A DNA stretch of 64,000 nt from JAMZMI01 sp047632435 (GTDB lineage Bacteria > Bacteroidota > Bacteroidia > Cytophagales > Cyclobacteriaceae), in the NCBI GenBank assembly GCA_047632435.1, contig JBLICU010000002.1:62001-126000 (forward strand). The letters are read 5' to 3'. Positions 18,268 through 27,300 of the stretch are shown one piece after another. Position 1 is the first letter of the stretch. Each line of letters begins with the position of its first letter. Made by a program: the position numbers and the translations under genes. Under the pieces are notes generated by a model, which saw only the letters and a program-made list of their open reading frames with translations, made no database searches and was not told the origin of the DNA.

Positions 18268-21207
18268 ATGCGAATGCATCAAATCAGAAGAATAAACAGA
18301 TCATACAGACGTATGTTGTGTATAGCTATATCTTATACCATCACATGCCTTTTCTCAAGTACTGTATGCATAGGTCAATCTAAAAAGGTCTTTTTTCCGA
18401 AGGTTCCTCTGATCCATAATTTCAATTCTGAAGATTATAATGGCGGAGTTCAAAACTGGGACATTACACAAGATATAAGAGGCATCTTGTATGTCGCCAA
18501 CAACTATGGTGTACTGGAATTTGATGGAGCAAACTGGACCATCAACTATACACAAACCGGATCTCGAATTCTTTCCATATTCATAGATAAGGACAGCACC
18601 ATATACATTGGTGGGCAAAACCAAATGGGATATATGAAAGCCAATGATGCAGGTGTAATGATGTTTCATTCTTTGGAGGATCTAATACCTGTTGAAGAAA
18701 GATTTCTTACAGATGTGTGGAAGGTATATCGCCAGGACAATCAGATTGTATTCAATACAAGTAAATACACTTACTTCTATGATGGAGAGAAAATTTCCAG
18801 TGTCCTGATGGATATGAACGGCCGCAACATTTATCAAGTCGGGTCTAAGCTGCTGGCTTATAATCCAATATATGGACTTTCCATTTGGACAGGATCCGAG
18901 TTCCAACTTGTTAAAAATGGAGGTAAATTTTTAAATAAAAATGTGATTGAAATATCGCCAAACTTTCAAGGAGGCTATATGATCTTTTTATCCAATGGGA
19001 AAATTAAATTCTATCAGGATGGGGAGTTTTCTGATTGGGAAAATGGAATGAATAGTTTTTTTGAAAAGTCACTCATCAATACCGCACTCATTCTTGCAGA
19101 TAATAACATTGCTATTGGCACCCAAAATAATGGTCTGGTTGTACTCCGCCCGGATGGAAGCCTGGTACTTCACTTATCAAAGAAAAAAGGTCTGAATAGC
19201 AACACTGTTTACAGCATATATCAGGATCAATCCTCAAACCTCTGGTTAGGTTTGAGTAATGGCATTTCATTTATTGATTATAGTTCACCTTTCTCATTGA
19301 TTGACGAACGTCTTGGTCTTCCTGGCACGGGTTATTCCGCAAGTACACATAATGGACATTTGTATTTGGGTACCAATAACGGACTATTTTCGGCTTCCCA
19401 AAACTCAGAACTTTACTTAGAAGATGGGGACTTTTACAAAATCGTACCTAATTCCGCAGGACAAGTTTATAACATCGAAAACTACGGGAAGCAGCTACTC
19501 ATGGGGCATCACAATGGTGCTTATAAAATAGAAGAAGGTACTGCAAAAAAAATCTATTCCGGTCTTGGATTTTGGCATTTTTCGATAATTCCCGGGAGCG
19601 AAGAGATTTTAGGAGGTACTTATGAAGGATTTTTTAAACTTAATGAAAATTTGGATGAGGGTGTTCCAATATCAGGTTTTAGTGAATCCAGTCGATCATT
19701 TGAGTTTGAAAATGACTCTACCATATGGATTAGTCATGGGTTCAGGGGTGTTTACAAGCTTCAGTTAGATAAAAACTTTAATAAAATATTGAAACAAGAA
19801 TTTTATGGGCAGGAAAAGGGATTCCCCAGCCATTTGTTAATTAATGTTTTTAAAGTAAATGACAAATTGGTTTTTCCTGCTGAAAGAGGTGTTTTCGTTT
19901 ACAACAGTGAAAAAGATCTCTTCGAACATTATCCGAAATTGGAAAAACCACTCGGCACGAGTCAATATATTAACATACTTGAGGCCAACCATCAAGGGGA
20001 CATTTATTATATCAAACAAAATAAATTTGGATTGCTAAAAAGAAATAGTTTTGGCGATTTTGAAGCCACGGAAAAAACTTTCAATCCTATAAATAAATAC
20101 ATACTCTCCGATGATTCTGAAAATATCAACATCATTGATCATAAAAATGTATTGATTGGAGCAAAAGAAGGATTTATCCATTATGACCCAACCATAACCA
20201 AACCTACCATCGACGAGTTTACGACCCTGTTGCGTCAGATAGACATTATTACCACAGATTCGACATACAGGTTGTATTCTGGAGGGATCGTCCCCACACT
20301 AATGGCCAGTACACTAGAGCCTGATGTAAAATCGATTCGTTTCAGATTTTCTGCTCCCTTTTTTGATGGATTTTCTGATACCGAATACCAATACCTCTTG
20401 GAAGGGTTCGATAAAGACTGGTCAGAATGGGGCAGCAGAAACTCCAAAGAATACACCAATCTGGGCTATGGTGAATATATCTTCACTGCCCGCGCCAAAA
20501 ATATATATGGTGATTTGAGCAGTGTATGTACTTATACCTTCCAAATCAAACGGCCATGGTATCTAACCAAATTGGTTTTTGGAGCCTATTTTCTGATCGT
20601 TATTATCCTATTTAGTATGGCCATGATTTGGCTTGATTCTAAACACAAATATGACAAAAAGAAGATGGCCGTGAAGCAGCAACGAGTCATTCATCAGAAA
20701 GATTTGGAATTGGAAAATGTAGCCAAAGAATCTGAAGCAAGGATAACCCAGTTGAGGAATGAAAAATTACGATCGGATGTTGAATTTAAAAACAAGGAGC
20801 TGGCAACATCCACCATGCATCTGCTCAACAAAAATGTAGTCATGCTCGATATTAAATCGAAGTTAGAAGCGCTCACAAAAGGTATAGGCTCAAAACCCGA
20901 TGAAGTAAAGAAAATTGTAAAAAGTATAGATCGCAATATTTCAGAAGACAGGGATTGGGATCAATTCACTATTCACTTCGATCAAGTGCATGGTGATTTT
21001 TTGAAAAAATTGAAAGCCCAATATCCCGAGCTCACACCGCAGGAAACCAAGCTTGCTGCTTATCTTAGAATGAACCTCACTTCAAAGGACGTAGCACAGC
21101 TACTCAATATCTCGGTTCGTGGAGTAGAAATTAGCAGGTATCGACTAAGGAAAAAACTAAAAATAGAAAGAGAGACGAACTTAGTGACCTTTCTGATGGA
21201 TGTTTAA
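18268..21207 (+). CDS. Membrane-spanning propeller/Y_Y_Y regulator with LuxR-type HTH
   Basis: 979 residues. A signal or anchor segment (about 14-36) is followed by a periplasmic beta-propeller with Reg_prop-like repeats such as ITQDIRGILYVANNYGVLEFDG and SIYQDQSSNLWLGLSNGI. A Y_Y_Y domain follows at about 688-760 (YQYLLEGFDKDWSEWG, then YTNLGYGEYIFTARAKN), one membrane span at about 768-790, a coiled coil at about 791-845, and a C-terminal helix-turn-helix at about 921-970 (LTPQETKLAAYLRMNLTSKDVAQLL). No histidine kinase or receiver domain is present, so it is a one-component membrane regulator rather than a classical hybrid two-component system. It is divergent from the glucan operon across 239 bp and very probably controls it. 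Confidence 0.88.
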   Translation: MRMHQIRRINRSYRRMLCIAISYTITCLFSSTVCIGQSKKVFFPKVPLIHNFNSEDYNGGVQNWDITQDIRGILYVANNYGVLEFDGANWTINYTQTGSRILSIFIDKDSTIYIGGQNQMGYMKANDAGVMMFHSLEDLIPVEERFLTDVWKVYRQDNQIVFNTSKYTYFYDGEKISSVLMDMNGRNIYQVGSKLLAYNPIYGLSIWTGSEFQLVKNGGKFLNKNVIEISPNFQGGYMIFLSNGKIKFYQDGEFSDWENGMNSFFEKSLINTALILADNNIAIGTQNNGLVVLRPDGSLVLHLSKKKGLNSNTVYSIYQDQSSNLWLGLSNGISFIDYSSPFSLIDERLGLPGTGYSASTHNGHLYLGTNNGLFSASQNSELYLEDGDFYKIVPNSAGQVYNIENYGKQLLMGHHNGAYKIEEGTAKKIYSGLGFWHFSIIPGSEEILGGTYEGFFKLNENLDEGVPISGFSESSRSFEFENDSTIWISHGFRGVYKLQLDKNFNKILKQEFYGQEKGFPSHLLINVFKVNDKLVFPAERGVFVYNSEKDLFEHYPKLEKPLGTSQYINILEANHQGDIYYIKQNKFGLLKRNSFGDFEATEKTFNPINKYILSDDSENINIIDHKNVLIGAKEGFIHYDPTITKPTIDEFTTLLRQIDIITTDSTYRLYSGGIVPTLMASTLEPDVKSIRFRFSAPFFDGFSDTEYQYLLEGFDKDWSEWGSRNSKEYTNLGYGEYIFTARAKNIYGDLSSVCTYTFQIKRPWYLTKLVFGAYFLIVIILFSMAMIWLDSKHKYDKKKMAVKQQRVIHQKDLELENVAKESEARITQLRNEKLRSDVEFKNKELATSTMHLLNKNVVMLDIKSKLEALTKGIGSKPDEVKKIVKSIDRNISEDRDWDQFTIHFDQVHGDFLKKLKAQYPELTPQETKLAAYLRMNLTSKDVAQLLNISVRGVEISRYRLRKKLKIERETNLVTFLMDV

Positions 21208-21370
21208 AAAAAGGCAATTCGCATTAATAGCCTTCAATAATGCACGCGAAATAATTTGAAGGCGCCAAAATATAAATCCAATGGCAAATACTCAGGCAGA
21301 ATGTGAAGTAGCGGAGCTTTAATTGGGGATTGACGCCAAAAAGATTTAAGCATTTTTTCAATTAGAGTGA

Positions 21371-21586
21371 AGAGAAAAGTGGGAGCACCAAAAAGAGGGG
21401 GATAAATTTGAAGATGGAATGCAGGTACAATTGATAGACTTAAATGGAAAGCTAGTCTTTACTCAATATTTAGTACAAAACAGGGTTCAATTGAATCGTC
21501 CACCTATTGACCCAGGCTTATATATTGTTCGTGTTATGGATGCAAAATTAGAAGTGAAAATGGTTTCCAGACTTATATTTTCATAA
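21371..21586 (+). pseudogene. T9SS type A sorting-domain relic
   Basis: A stretch open from just after a TGA at 21368 to a TAA at 21584 encodes about 71 residues. The core reads QVQLIDLNGKLVFTQ, then PPIDPGLYIVRVMDAK and a final SRLIFS. This is the signature of a type A T9SS C-terminal sorting domain, normally the last 80 residues of a large secreted protein. No upstream catalytic domain is present, so it is the leftover tail of a lost gene. It sits 10 bp before a complete T9SS-bearing gene, which suggests replacement or deletion of a neighbouring secreted protein. Confidence 0.6.
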
Positions 21587-21596
21587 ACCTTAACCC

Positions 21597-23777
21597 ATGA
21601 ATTTGAAGCGAATTTTGTTATTTTTTGGTCTTATTTCCGCTTTGGGAGTGGCCTGCGTATTTGGGCAGCATTCTACAGCCAGAAAATGGAATGATGCTTT
21701 ACTTGAAGCTATTCGTAAGGACTTTGCCAGACCAACAGTCCACGCAAGAAACCTATTTCATTCTTCTGTGGTCATGTACGACATATGGGCAATTTTTGAT
21801 CCCACTGCCCAGCCTTATATGCTTGGAAAAACAGTGCATGGTTTTTATACCCCATTCGAGGGTTTCGAACCAGTCGGTGATGATAATCGAGAGAAAGCCA
21901 TTAGTTATGCCATGCATCGATTGCTTTCGCACCGGTTTCAAAAATCTCCTAGTCAGGAAACTACCCAGAAAATATTCGATGATTTAATGCTGGAACTTGG
22001 CTTGGATAAATCATTTACCTCACTCGATTATTCACATGGAAGTGCGGCGGCTCTGGGCAATTACATGGCGGACAATATGATTCAATATGGTCTTCAGGAT
22101 GGCTCCAATGAAGCCAATGAATATGTCAATAGGTTCTATGAACCAGTGAATGAACCCATTTTGCCTGATTTCCCTGGCAACCCCGATATTGCGGACCCTA
22201 ATAGATGGCAGCCCATTATTTTGGATGTGTATATTGATCAAAGTGGGAATTTAATTATAGGTGGGGGATCGCCTTTTTTAAGTCCCGAATGGGGTGCAGT
22301 CCAGCCCTTTTCACTTACGGAAAAAGAACTAACCATATACAATAGAGATGGAAATGACTATTGGGTTTACATGGATCCAGGCAGTCCGCCAAAGTTCGAT
22401 CCGTTAAACCAAGGCCCCTCAACCGAACAATATCGCTGGACATTTTCATTGGTATCCGCCTGGTCTGCGCATCTCGATCCTAACGATGGTGTCATGTGGG
22501 ATATTTCTCCTGGTGCCATTGGTAACATAAAATCGTATCCTGCCAATTTTGACAAATATTCCGAATTCTATGATCTCGAAAATGGAGGTGATCACAGCTC
22601 TGGGCACACATTAAATCCGGTTACCAACGAACCATATGATCCTCAAATAGTGCCTCGTGGTGACTATGCACGCGTTTTGGCTGAATTTTGGGCAGATGGG
22701 CCCGATTCTGAAACACCACCTGGCCATTGGTTTACTTTGTTAAATTATGTGTCGGACCACCCCATGCTGGTGAAAAAAATATCAGGAGAAGGTGTGATAG
22801 TTGACGATTTGGAATGGGATGTGAAGGCCTATTTTATGCTCGGTGGTGCCATGCATGATGCCGCAGTAGTGGCTTGGGGGATCAAAGGATATTACGATTA
22901 TCTAAGGCCAATATCGGCCATTCGCTACATGAGCGATCAAGGGCAATGTTCTGATCCAAATGGACGAAATTATGATAAAAATGGGATTCGACTTATACCA
23001 GAGTTTATCGAGCAGGTTGAAGAAAATGACGCTCTCGTTGGGGATGAAAATCAACATCTTGGTAAAATAAAACTAAAAGCCTGGAAGGGACCGGATTACA
23101 TCGATGATCCTTATCGTGATGAAGCAGGCGTAGATTGGATTCTTGCGGAGAATTGGTGGCCTTATCAGCGTCCTACATTTGTTACACCTCCTTTTTCAGG
23201 TTATATTTCAGGACATTCCACCTATTCCCGAACAGCCGCCGAAGTATTTACGCTGCTTACCGGGGATGCCTTTTTTCCTGGAGGAATGGGGGAATTCGAT
23301 GCTCCAAAAGATGAATTTTTAGTGTTTGAAGACGGGCCAAGCGTAGATATTACCTTACAATGGGCCACCTACCGGGATGCCTCTGATCAATGTAGTTTGT
23401 CCCGAATCTGGGGTGGCATTCATCCGCCTGCAGATGATATCCCTGGACGCTTGATAGGACTGGAGCTGGGGCCACAGGCTTATGATTTTGCACTACAATA
23501 CTTCGAAGGTACGGTGTTGGGGACGAGCGAAATATATCACAAGCAGAAGATTTTGTTATATCCCAACCCCGCACACGATTATCTTGTCATCAATTTAGCA
23601 CCAGCAGAAAACTACAGTATAACTGTGGTAAATGTGCAGGGTCAAACAGTTTTGAAACAGGAAAAAGCCAATTCCGATCAAATCAAAGTCGCTGTTCATA
23701 ACTGGCCCTCGGGCATTTACACATTGATCATACAAACGGAGAACAAAACGTCATCCAGCAAGTTTATTAAGAAGTGA
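21597..23777 (+). CDS. Vanadium-haloperoxidase-like (PAP2 superfamily) protein with T9SS sorting domain
   Basis: 726 residues with an N-terminal signal peptide ending near VFGQ. The catalytic part has PAP2/vanadium-peroxidase motifs: SGYISGHSTYSR at about 533-544 and SRIWGGIHPPADDIPGR at about 601-617, carrying the expected histidines and arginines. The tail from about 651 (ILLYPNPAHDYLVIN) is a T9SS type A sorting domain, so the protein is exported through the outer membrane. Family members bind vanadate or act as phosphatases; which applies here cannot be read from sequence. No partner operon is visible; a bidirectional hairpin follows the gene. Confidence 0.82.
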   Translation: MNLKRILLFFGLISALGVACVFGQHSTARKWNDALLEAIRKDFARPTVHARNLFHSSVVMYDIWAIFDPTAQPYMLGKTVHGFYTPFEGFEPVGDDNREKAISYAMHRLLSHRFQKSPSQETTQKIFDDLMLELGLDKSFTSLDYSHGSAAALGNYMADNMIQYGLQDGSNEANEYVNRFYEPVNEPILPDFPGNPDIADPNRWQPIILDVYIDQSGNLIIGGGSPFLSPEWGAVQPFSLTEKELTIYNRDGNDYWVYMDPGSPPKFDPLNQGPSTEQYRWTFSLVSAWSAHLDPNDGVMWDISPGAIGNIKSYPANFDKYSEFYDLENGGDHSSGHTLNPVTNEPYDPQIVPRGDYARVLAEFWADGPDSETPPGHWFTLLNYVSDHPMLVKKISGEGVIVDDLEWDVKAYFMLGGAMHDAAVVAWGIKGYYDYLRPISAIRYMSDQGQCSDPNGRNYDKNGIRLIPEFIEQVEENDALVGDENQHLGKIKLKAWKGPDYIDDPYRDEAGVDWILAENWWPYQRPTFVTPPFSGYISGHSTYSRTAAEVFTLLTGDAFFPGGMGEFDAPKDEFLVFEDGPSVDITLQWATYRDASDQCSLSRIWGGIHPPADDIPGRLIGLELGPQAYDFALQYFEGTVLGTSEIYHKQKILLYPNPAHDYLVINLAPAENYSITVVNVQGQTVLKQEKANSDQIKVAVHNWPSGIYTLIIQTENKTSSSKFIKK

Positions 23778-23831
23778 AAAACGCCCGATTTTTTTATTAA
23801 AAAATACAAATCGGTTTTTAGTAGCGTTTTT
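23777..23831. terminator. Bidirectional terminator between convergent genes
   Basis: Nested complementary segments (CCGATTT with AAATCGG, and outer AAAACGC with GCGTTTT) with T runs on both strands lie between the haloperoxidase-like gene and the leftward Kelch gene. Confidence 0.65.
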
Positions 23832-24841
23832 TCATTTGACACTTTTGTCAAAAAAACACTCAATGGTTTTTAATTCCGAGCTACAGCCTCTTTGACTACA
23901 GCCAGAGGCGATATAGAGTTTTTGATCAAAGTAAATAAGCTGTGTGCCATGATGACCTTGAAGCATTGAGGGCAGTATGCTCCAAATTTCGGTTTTAGTA
24001 TCAAAGTAATCTACCTCGCTATGAGCTGATTGCTGGGCAATACTCTCCCCTCCGGTAAACAGAATTTTGTCCTCTATGCAAAAATAGCTGTGCAGCCCAC
24101 CCGCTGAGTGGGTACTGGAACTTTCAAAGTACTCCATGTACCTGTTTTGAAATCAAAGACATCCACTTCTGGTATAGTCAACTCAAACATTTTCCCAATG
24201 AATCCGGATGAGACTCGACCACCCATCATGTATAATTTATCATTGCAAATCATAGATGTGGCGTGATCTCTTGCGCGCGGAGCATCTGGTAGGGTTTCCC
24301 ATTTCCCAGTTTTGAAATCATAGGAATCAAACCATCTCACATGGCCATCCCAATGACCATCTATGATCCCACCAGTGATGTAGAGTTTGTCTTTGTAAAC
24401 GCTGGCAGTGGTAGAGGCCCTAAGCCTGCCAATTGGCATATCGAAACCCACTGTCCAAATATCCGTGGCAGGATTGTAGACATAGGCTTGTGCCAATGGG
24501 GTCTCGTGGGGATATCGGCCAGTATGTGCCCCTACGGCGTAAATATTTCCTTCGTAAGAAAATCCTTGAAAGTGATGAATTTCTACTGGTGGTTTAGCTC
24601 CTGATTTCCACGAATTATCGGCTGGCTCAAATATGGAAACTTCCTGTATTCGACGACCGCCTACTAGATAAAATTTTCCATCCAATTCAATAAATGCCGC
24701 TTCGTGGCGAGCCATTGGCTCGCCAGTGCAACTTATCATTTGCCACTCATATCCGTCAAACGACTGGCAGATTGCCTGCTGTAAAACAAAGGTCAATAGG
24801 AATAACCCAGACCATATTGAACCTTTTGATACTACTGACAT
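23832..24841 (-). pseudogene. Kelch-repeat secreted protein, frameshifted
   Basis: The 5' part (24841 to 24074) encodes a signal peptide and about four Kelch blades, for example FYLVGGRRIQEVSIFEP, LYITGGIIDG and LYMMGGRVSSG. The 3' part continues in another frame down to 23832 with ILFTGGESIAQQ and LYIASG blades. The frames join near 24105, where one base appears to be missing in the run CAGCGGGTGGG; restoring one G would give QRGGLHSYF and a single protein of about 335 residues. The start lies 4 bp after the stop of the DUF1080 relic, so it ends the same operon. Either real decay or a homopolymer sequencing error explains the break. Confidence 0.8.
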
Positions 24842-24845
24842 CTGT

Positions 24846-25231
24846 TTATTGTTTTAAGAATTTCTTTATTGGAATCACTTTATCAAATTCCTTGATCTCA
24901 ATATTTCGATAGTAGATTTCCGCAGTTTGGGACTGGAAGCCAAAAATTCCTTCCCAGGGGTTAAATTTAAAGCCAGGTTCACAATATCACCATTCAACTT
25001 ATGGATAGCGTATTAATCTCCCATCACAATAATTTCGCAAACATTCCATTGATCATTGTCACCATTGTAATTGGTGGTGTGTGCGGCTAAATGAATCCAA
25101 TCTCTCTTTTCTTTAACTGCTTCGGGTTTCCCTCCATCTTTTGGGTGTAAGTGGGTCTTTGTTTCTTCATCGCAGAACCAATCATAATTGGCGCCTTTCG
25201 GTCTAATCAAATCACCAGTATGATTTCTCAT
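24846..25231 (-). pseudogene. DUF1080 (3-keto-disaccharide hydrolase-like) gene remnant
   Basis: Only the C-terminal half of a DUF1080 domain remains. The first part reads RNHTGDLIRPKGANYDWF and EKRDWIHLAAHTTNYNGD, then GDNDQWNVCEIIVMGD, followed by an in-frame TAA at 25013-25015. The same frame goes on with YAIHKLNGDIVNLALN. A one-base loss in a G run near 24960 shifts it to the frame of GIFGFQSQTAEIYYRNIEI, ending with a TAA at 24846. The N-terminal part of the domain and any signal peptide are absent, and the remnant starts 8 bp after the ThuA stop. Truncation, a nonsense codon and a frameshift together make this a true pseudogene. Confidence 0.75.
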
Positions 25232-25239
25232 TCCTATTC

Positions 25240-26160
25240 CTAGTCTAATAATTCATCGGCCAGGCTTATTTCAGTAGTCGTTGGAAAATCATCAGGTACA
25301 GGAAACAATACCTTTCCTGTGGCTAGCCATTCGGTAGTACGAATCAATGTGGTTTGAAATCCGATACAACGAAAGCCTAACGGATAAGTATCTCCTTTCC
25401 ATAAATGACCCATGGTAGAATTGTAAACTCGTCCCTTGCCATATGTCACTATCCACTCTACAGGCCAGTTGATATTTGTTTCCTTTTCAGTAGTATAGGA
25501 TAACACGGTCATGTTTTCCACAGAACCACGCACGTATTTATAAAGCTCCATATTTGCCGTTTTCCAAGATTTTGGAAAACCTTGGTTTATCGGGTGATCA
25601 GTGAGAATATTGACCAATTCGTCATTTCTTGGCCCATGATAAGTCCCCTTGCCTACTCCACTGGGAATTTTTATAAGACTACCATCCTCTCCAACTTGAA
25701 TTGCCGTTCCTTGATCCACAGACCTCCATCCAGGCCCCATCATCAGATTGTACGCTGGCCAATCAAGAAAAGCATTATTGGCTGAATGAAGGATATACAG
25801 ACCACCTCCAGATTTCACATACTTCTCCAGACTTTTCTCAACTTCCCTTGGCCATCGAATCTCCTTCTTATTTGAGTTATTTGTATTCTGAATGATCACA
25901 TCATATTTGCTGAATTTAGGGTTCCATTCATCCCACTCATTGACTTTCGGTTCAGATGGCGCAGTAGAAACGCTGACATTAAATAGTCCGGTTTCTTCAA
26001 GTATATTCTTCACGAGAAAAGTGGTCTGCTTCCAATCGTGGTTGCTAAAACCATCTACAATCAACACATCGATATTAGCCGATTTCTTCTGGCTAAAAGC
26101 TGATCCAAAAGATATGATTATTGCGAAACAGATAAGTATGGATTTGATTTGATTTTTCAT
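25240..26160 (-). CDS. Secreted ThuA-domain protein
   Basis: 306 residues with a signal peptide ending near SAFSQ. The body is a ThuA-like (class I glutamine amidotransferase-like) fold: VLIVDGFSNHDWKQTT, YDVIIQNTNNS, LEKYVKSGGGLYILHSANNAF, YHGPRNDE, and YGKGRVYNSTMGHLW. ThuA proteins accompany DUF1080 proteins and sugar-catabolic genes in Bacteroidota; the biochemical role is unsettled. It appears intact, but both neighbours are damaged: a fused fragment lies upstream and the truncated DUF1080 remnant downstream. Confidence 0.88.
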   Translation of the reverse strand: MKNQIKSILICFAIIISFGSAFSQKKSANIDVLIVDGFSNHDWKQTTFLVKNILEETGLFNVSVSTAPSEPKVNEWDEWNPKFSKYDVIIQNTNNSNKKEIRWPREVEKSLEKYVKSGGGLYILHSANNAFLDWPAYNLMMGPGWRSVDQGTAIQVGEDGSLIKIPSGVGKGTYHGPRNDELVNILTDHPINQGFPKSWKTANMELYKYVRGSVENMTVLSYTTEKETNINWPVEWIVTYGKGRVYNSTMGHLWKGDTYPLGFRCIGFQTTLIRTTEWLATGKVLFPVPDDFPTTTEISLADELLD

Positions 26161-26161
26161 T

Positions 26162-26438
26162 TTATGTTTTTTGATTATTTGTAACTAATCCCACTTTGCC
26201 ATATTCGCCTTTTTCACTCTTAATTCCTGAAGAGAAAGACAAAGGTTCAATTTGGCTCCTTCATGTATTGGGGTTAAACTACATTTAACTGCATATGATA
26301 AAGTAGGGCAAATCTCAAGTTGTTTCTTATCTGTCTTTTGGTTCCAAAGCCGATATGGATTTCTTTCATATCATCATTGATCCACGCATCACTGATAGGA
26401 TCATATTGCCAAAAATGCTGATGTGCGTCTATGTTCAT
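26162..26438 (-). pseudogene. Truncated amidohydrolase (fuconolactonase-like) joined to an unknown gene tail
   Basis: An ATG at 26438 overlaps the FAH stop as ATGA and opens MNIDAHQHFWQYDP, then SDAWINDDMKEI, the N-terminus typical of L-fuconolactone hydrolase/amidohydrolase 2 proteins with its metal-binding HxH. Homology stops after about 26 codons and the frame ends near 26278. The rest, in another frame, reads IEPLSFSSGIKSEKGEYG then KVGLVTNNQKT with a TAA at 26162, 1 bp before the ThuA start, and looks like the tail of a different gene. A deletion that fused two genes explains this. I cannot identify the second gene. Confidence 0.65.
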
Positions 26439-27283
26439 TCAGCGTAAGCTTTTACTTCTTGTCTTGAGCTTCCAAGCCCGTCAATTCCTAATTCGATTAC
26501 ATCACCGTCTTTGAGATAAAATGGAGGCTTATGTCCGAAACCAACTCCTTCTGGAGTACCTGTAGAAATAATATCCCCAGGCATTAAGCTCATGAATTGT
26601 GATAGATAAGACACCACGTGTTGTACATTGAAAATGAAATCGTTCGTACTACCATCCTGCATTTTCTTACCATTCAGGGTCAGCCACAATCTCAGATTGT
26701 TAGGATCAGCAACTTCATCTTTAGTTACCAAATACGGTCCTAGTGGAGCGAATGTATCGCAACTCTTTCCTTTCACCCATTGGCCTCCCCGCTCTATCTG
26801 AAATTCACGCTCGCTCACGTCGTTGTGAAGTACGTATCCAGCTACATAATCCAATGCTCCTGCTTCAGTGATGTAATTGGCTCGCTTGCCAATAACCACA
26901 GCCAGTTCTACCTCCCAGTCAGTTTTTTTGCTGTTTTTTGGTATCACGATGGTATCATTGGGTCCTATGATGGCAGAAGTAGCCTTAAAAAAAACAACAG
27001 GTTCTGCTGGCTCAGCCATGCCACTTTCTGCTGCATGTTTCCTGTAGTTAAGACCAATACAAATGATCTTTCCAGGTCTTTTGACTGGTTCTCCTAAGCG
27101 AATGTCTGCAGCTACTTTTGGTGCCTTAGCTGCATCGAAAGATGTTTTCAATTTTTCGATCCCATCTGCTGCAAAAAAATCTTCATTGTAATCAGTGACT
27201 AAATCACTTACATCATATCTGATTCCGTCCAATTCAACTCCTGGCTGCTCTGTTCCAGCTGCTCCAAATCTTATTAGTTTCAT
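26435..27283 (-). CDS. Fumarylacetoacetate hydrolase (FAH) family protein
   Basis: 282 residues, no signal peptide, cytoplasmic. Motifs: IICIGLNYRKHAAESG, a metal-binding region around DWEVELAVVIGKRA, VSEREFQIERGGQWVKGKSCDTFAPLGP and ISTGTPEGVG. In non-phosphorylative fucose or rhamnose degradation such enzymes split 2,4-diketo-3-deoxy-sugar acids into pyruvate and lactate. It lies 17 bp after the SDR stop. Its own TGA overlaps the ATG of the truncated lactonase, showing tight translational coupling in the ancestral operon. Family certain; substrate inferred from the UxaA-SDR-FAH-amidohydrolase gene set. Confidence 0.92.
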   Translation of the reverse strand: MKLIRFGAAGTEQPGVELDGIRYDVSDLVTDYNEDFFAADGIEKLKTSFDAAKAPKVAADIRLGEPVKRPGKIICIGLNYRKHAAESGMAEPAEPVVFFKATSAIIGPNDTIVIPKNSKKTDWEVELAVVIGKRANYITEAGALDYVAGYVLHNDVSEREFQIERGGQWVKGKSCDTFAPLGPYLVTKDEVADPNNLRLWLTLNGKKMQDGSTNDFIFNVQHVVSYLSQFMSLMPGDIISTGTPEGVGFGHKPPFYLKDGDVIELGIDGLGSSRQEVKAYAE

Positions 27284-27300
27284 AATTTCGTTTTTCTGTA

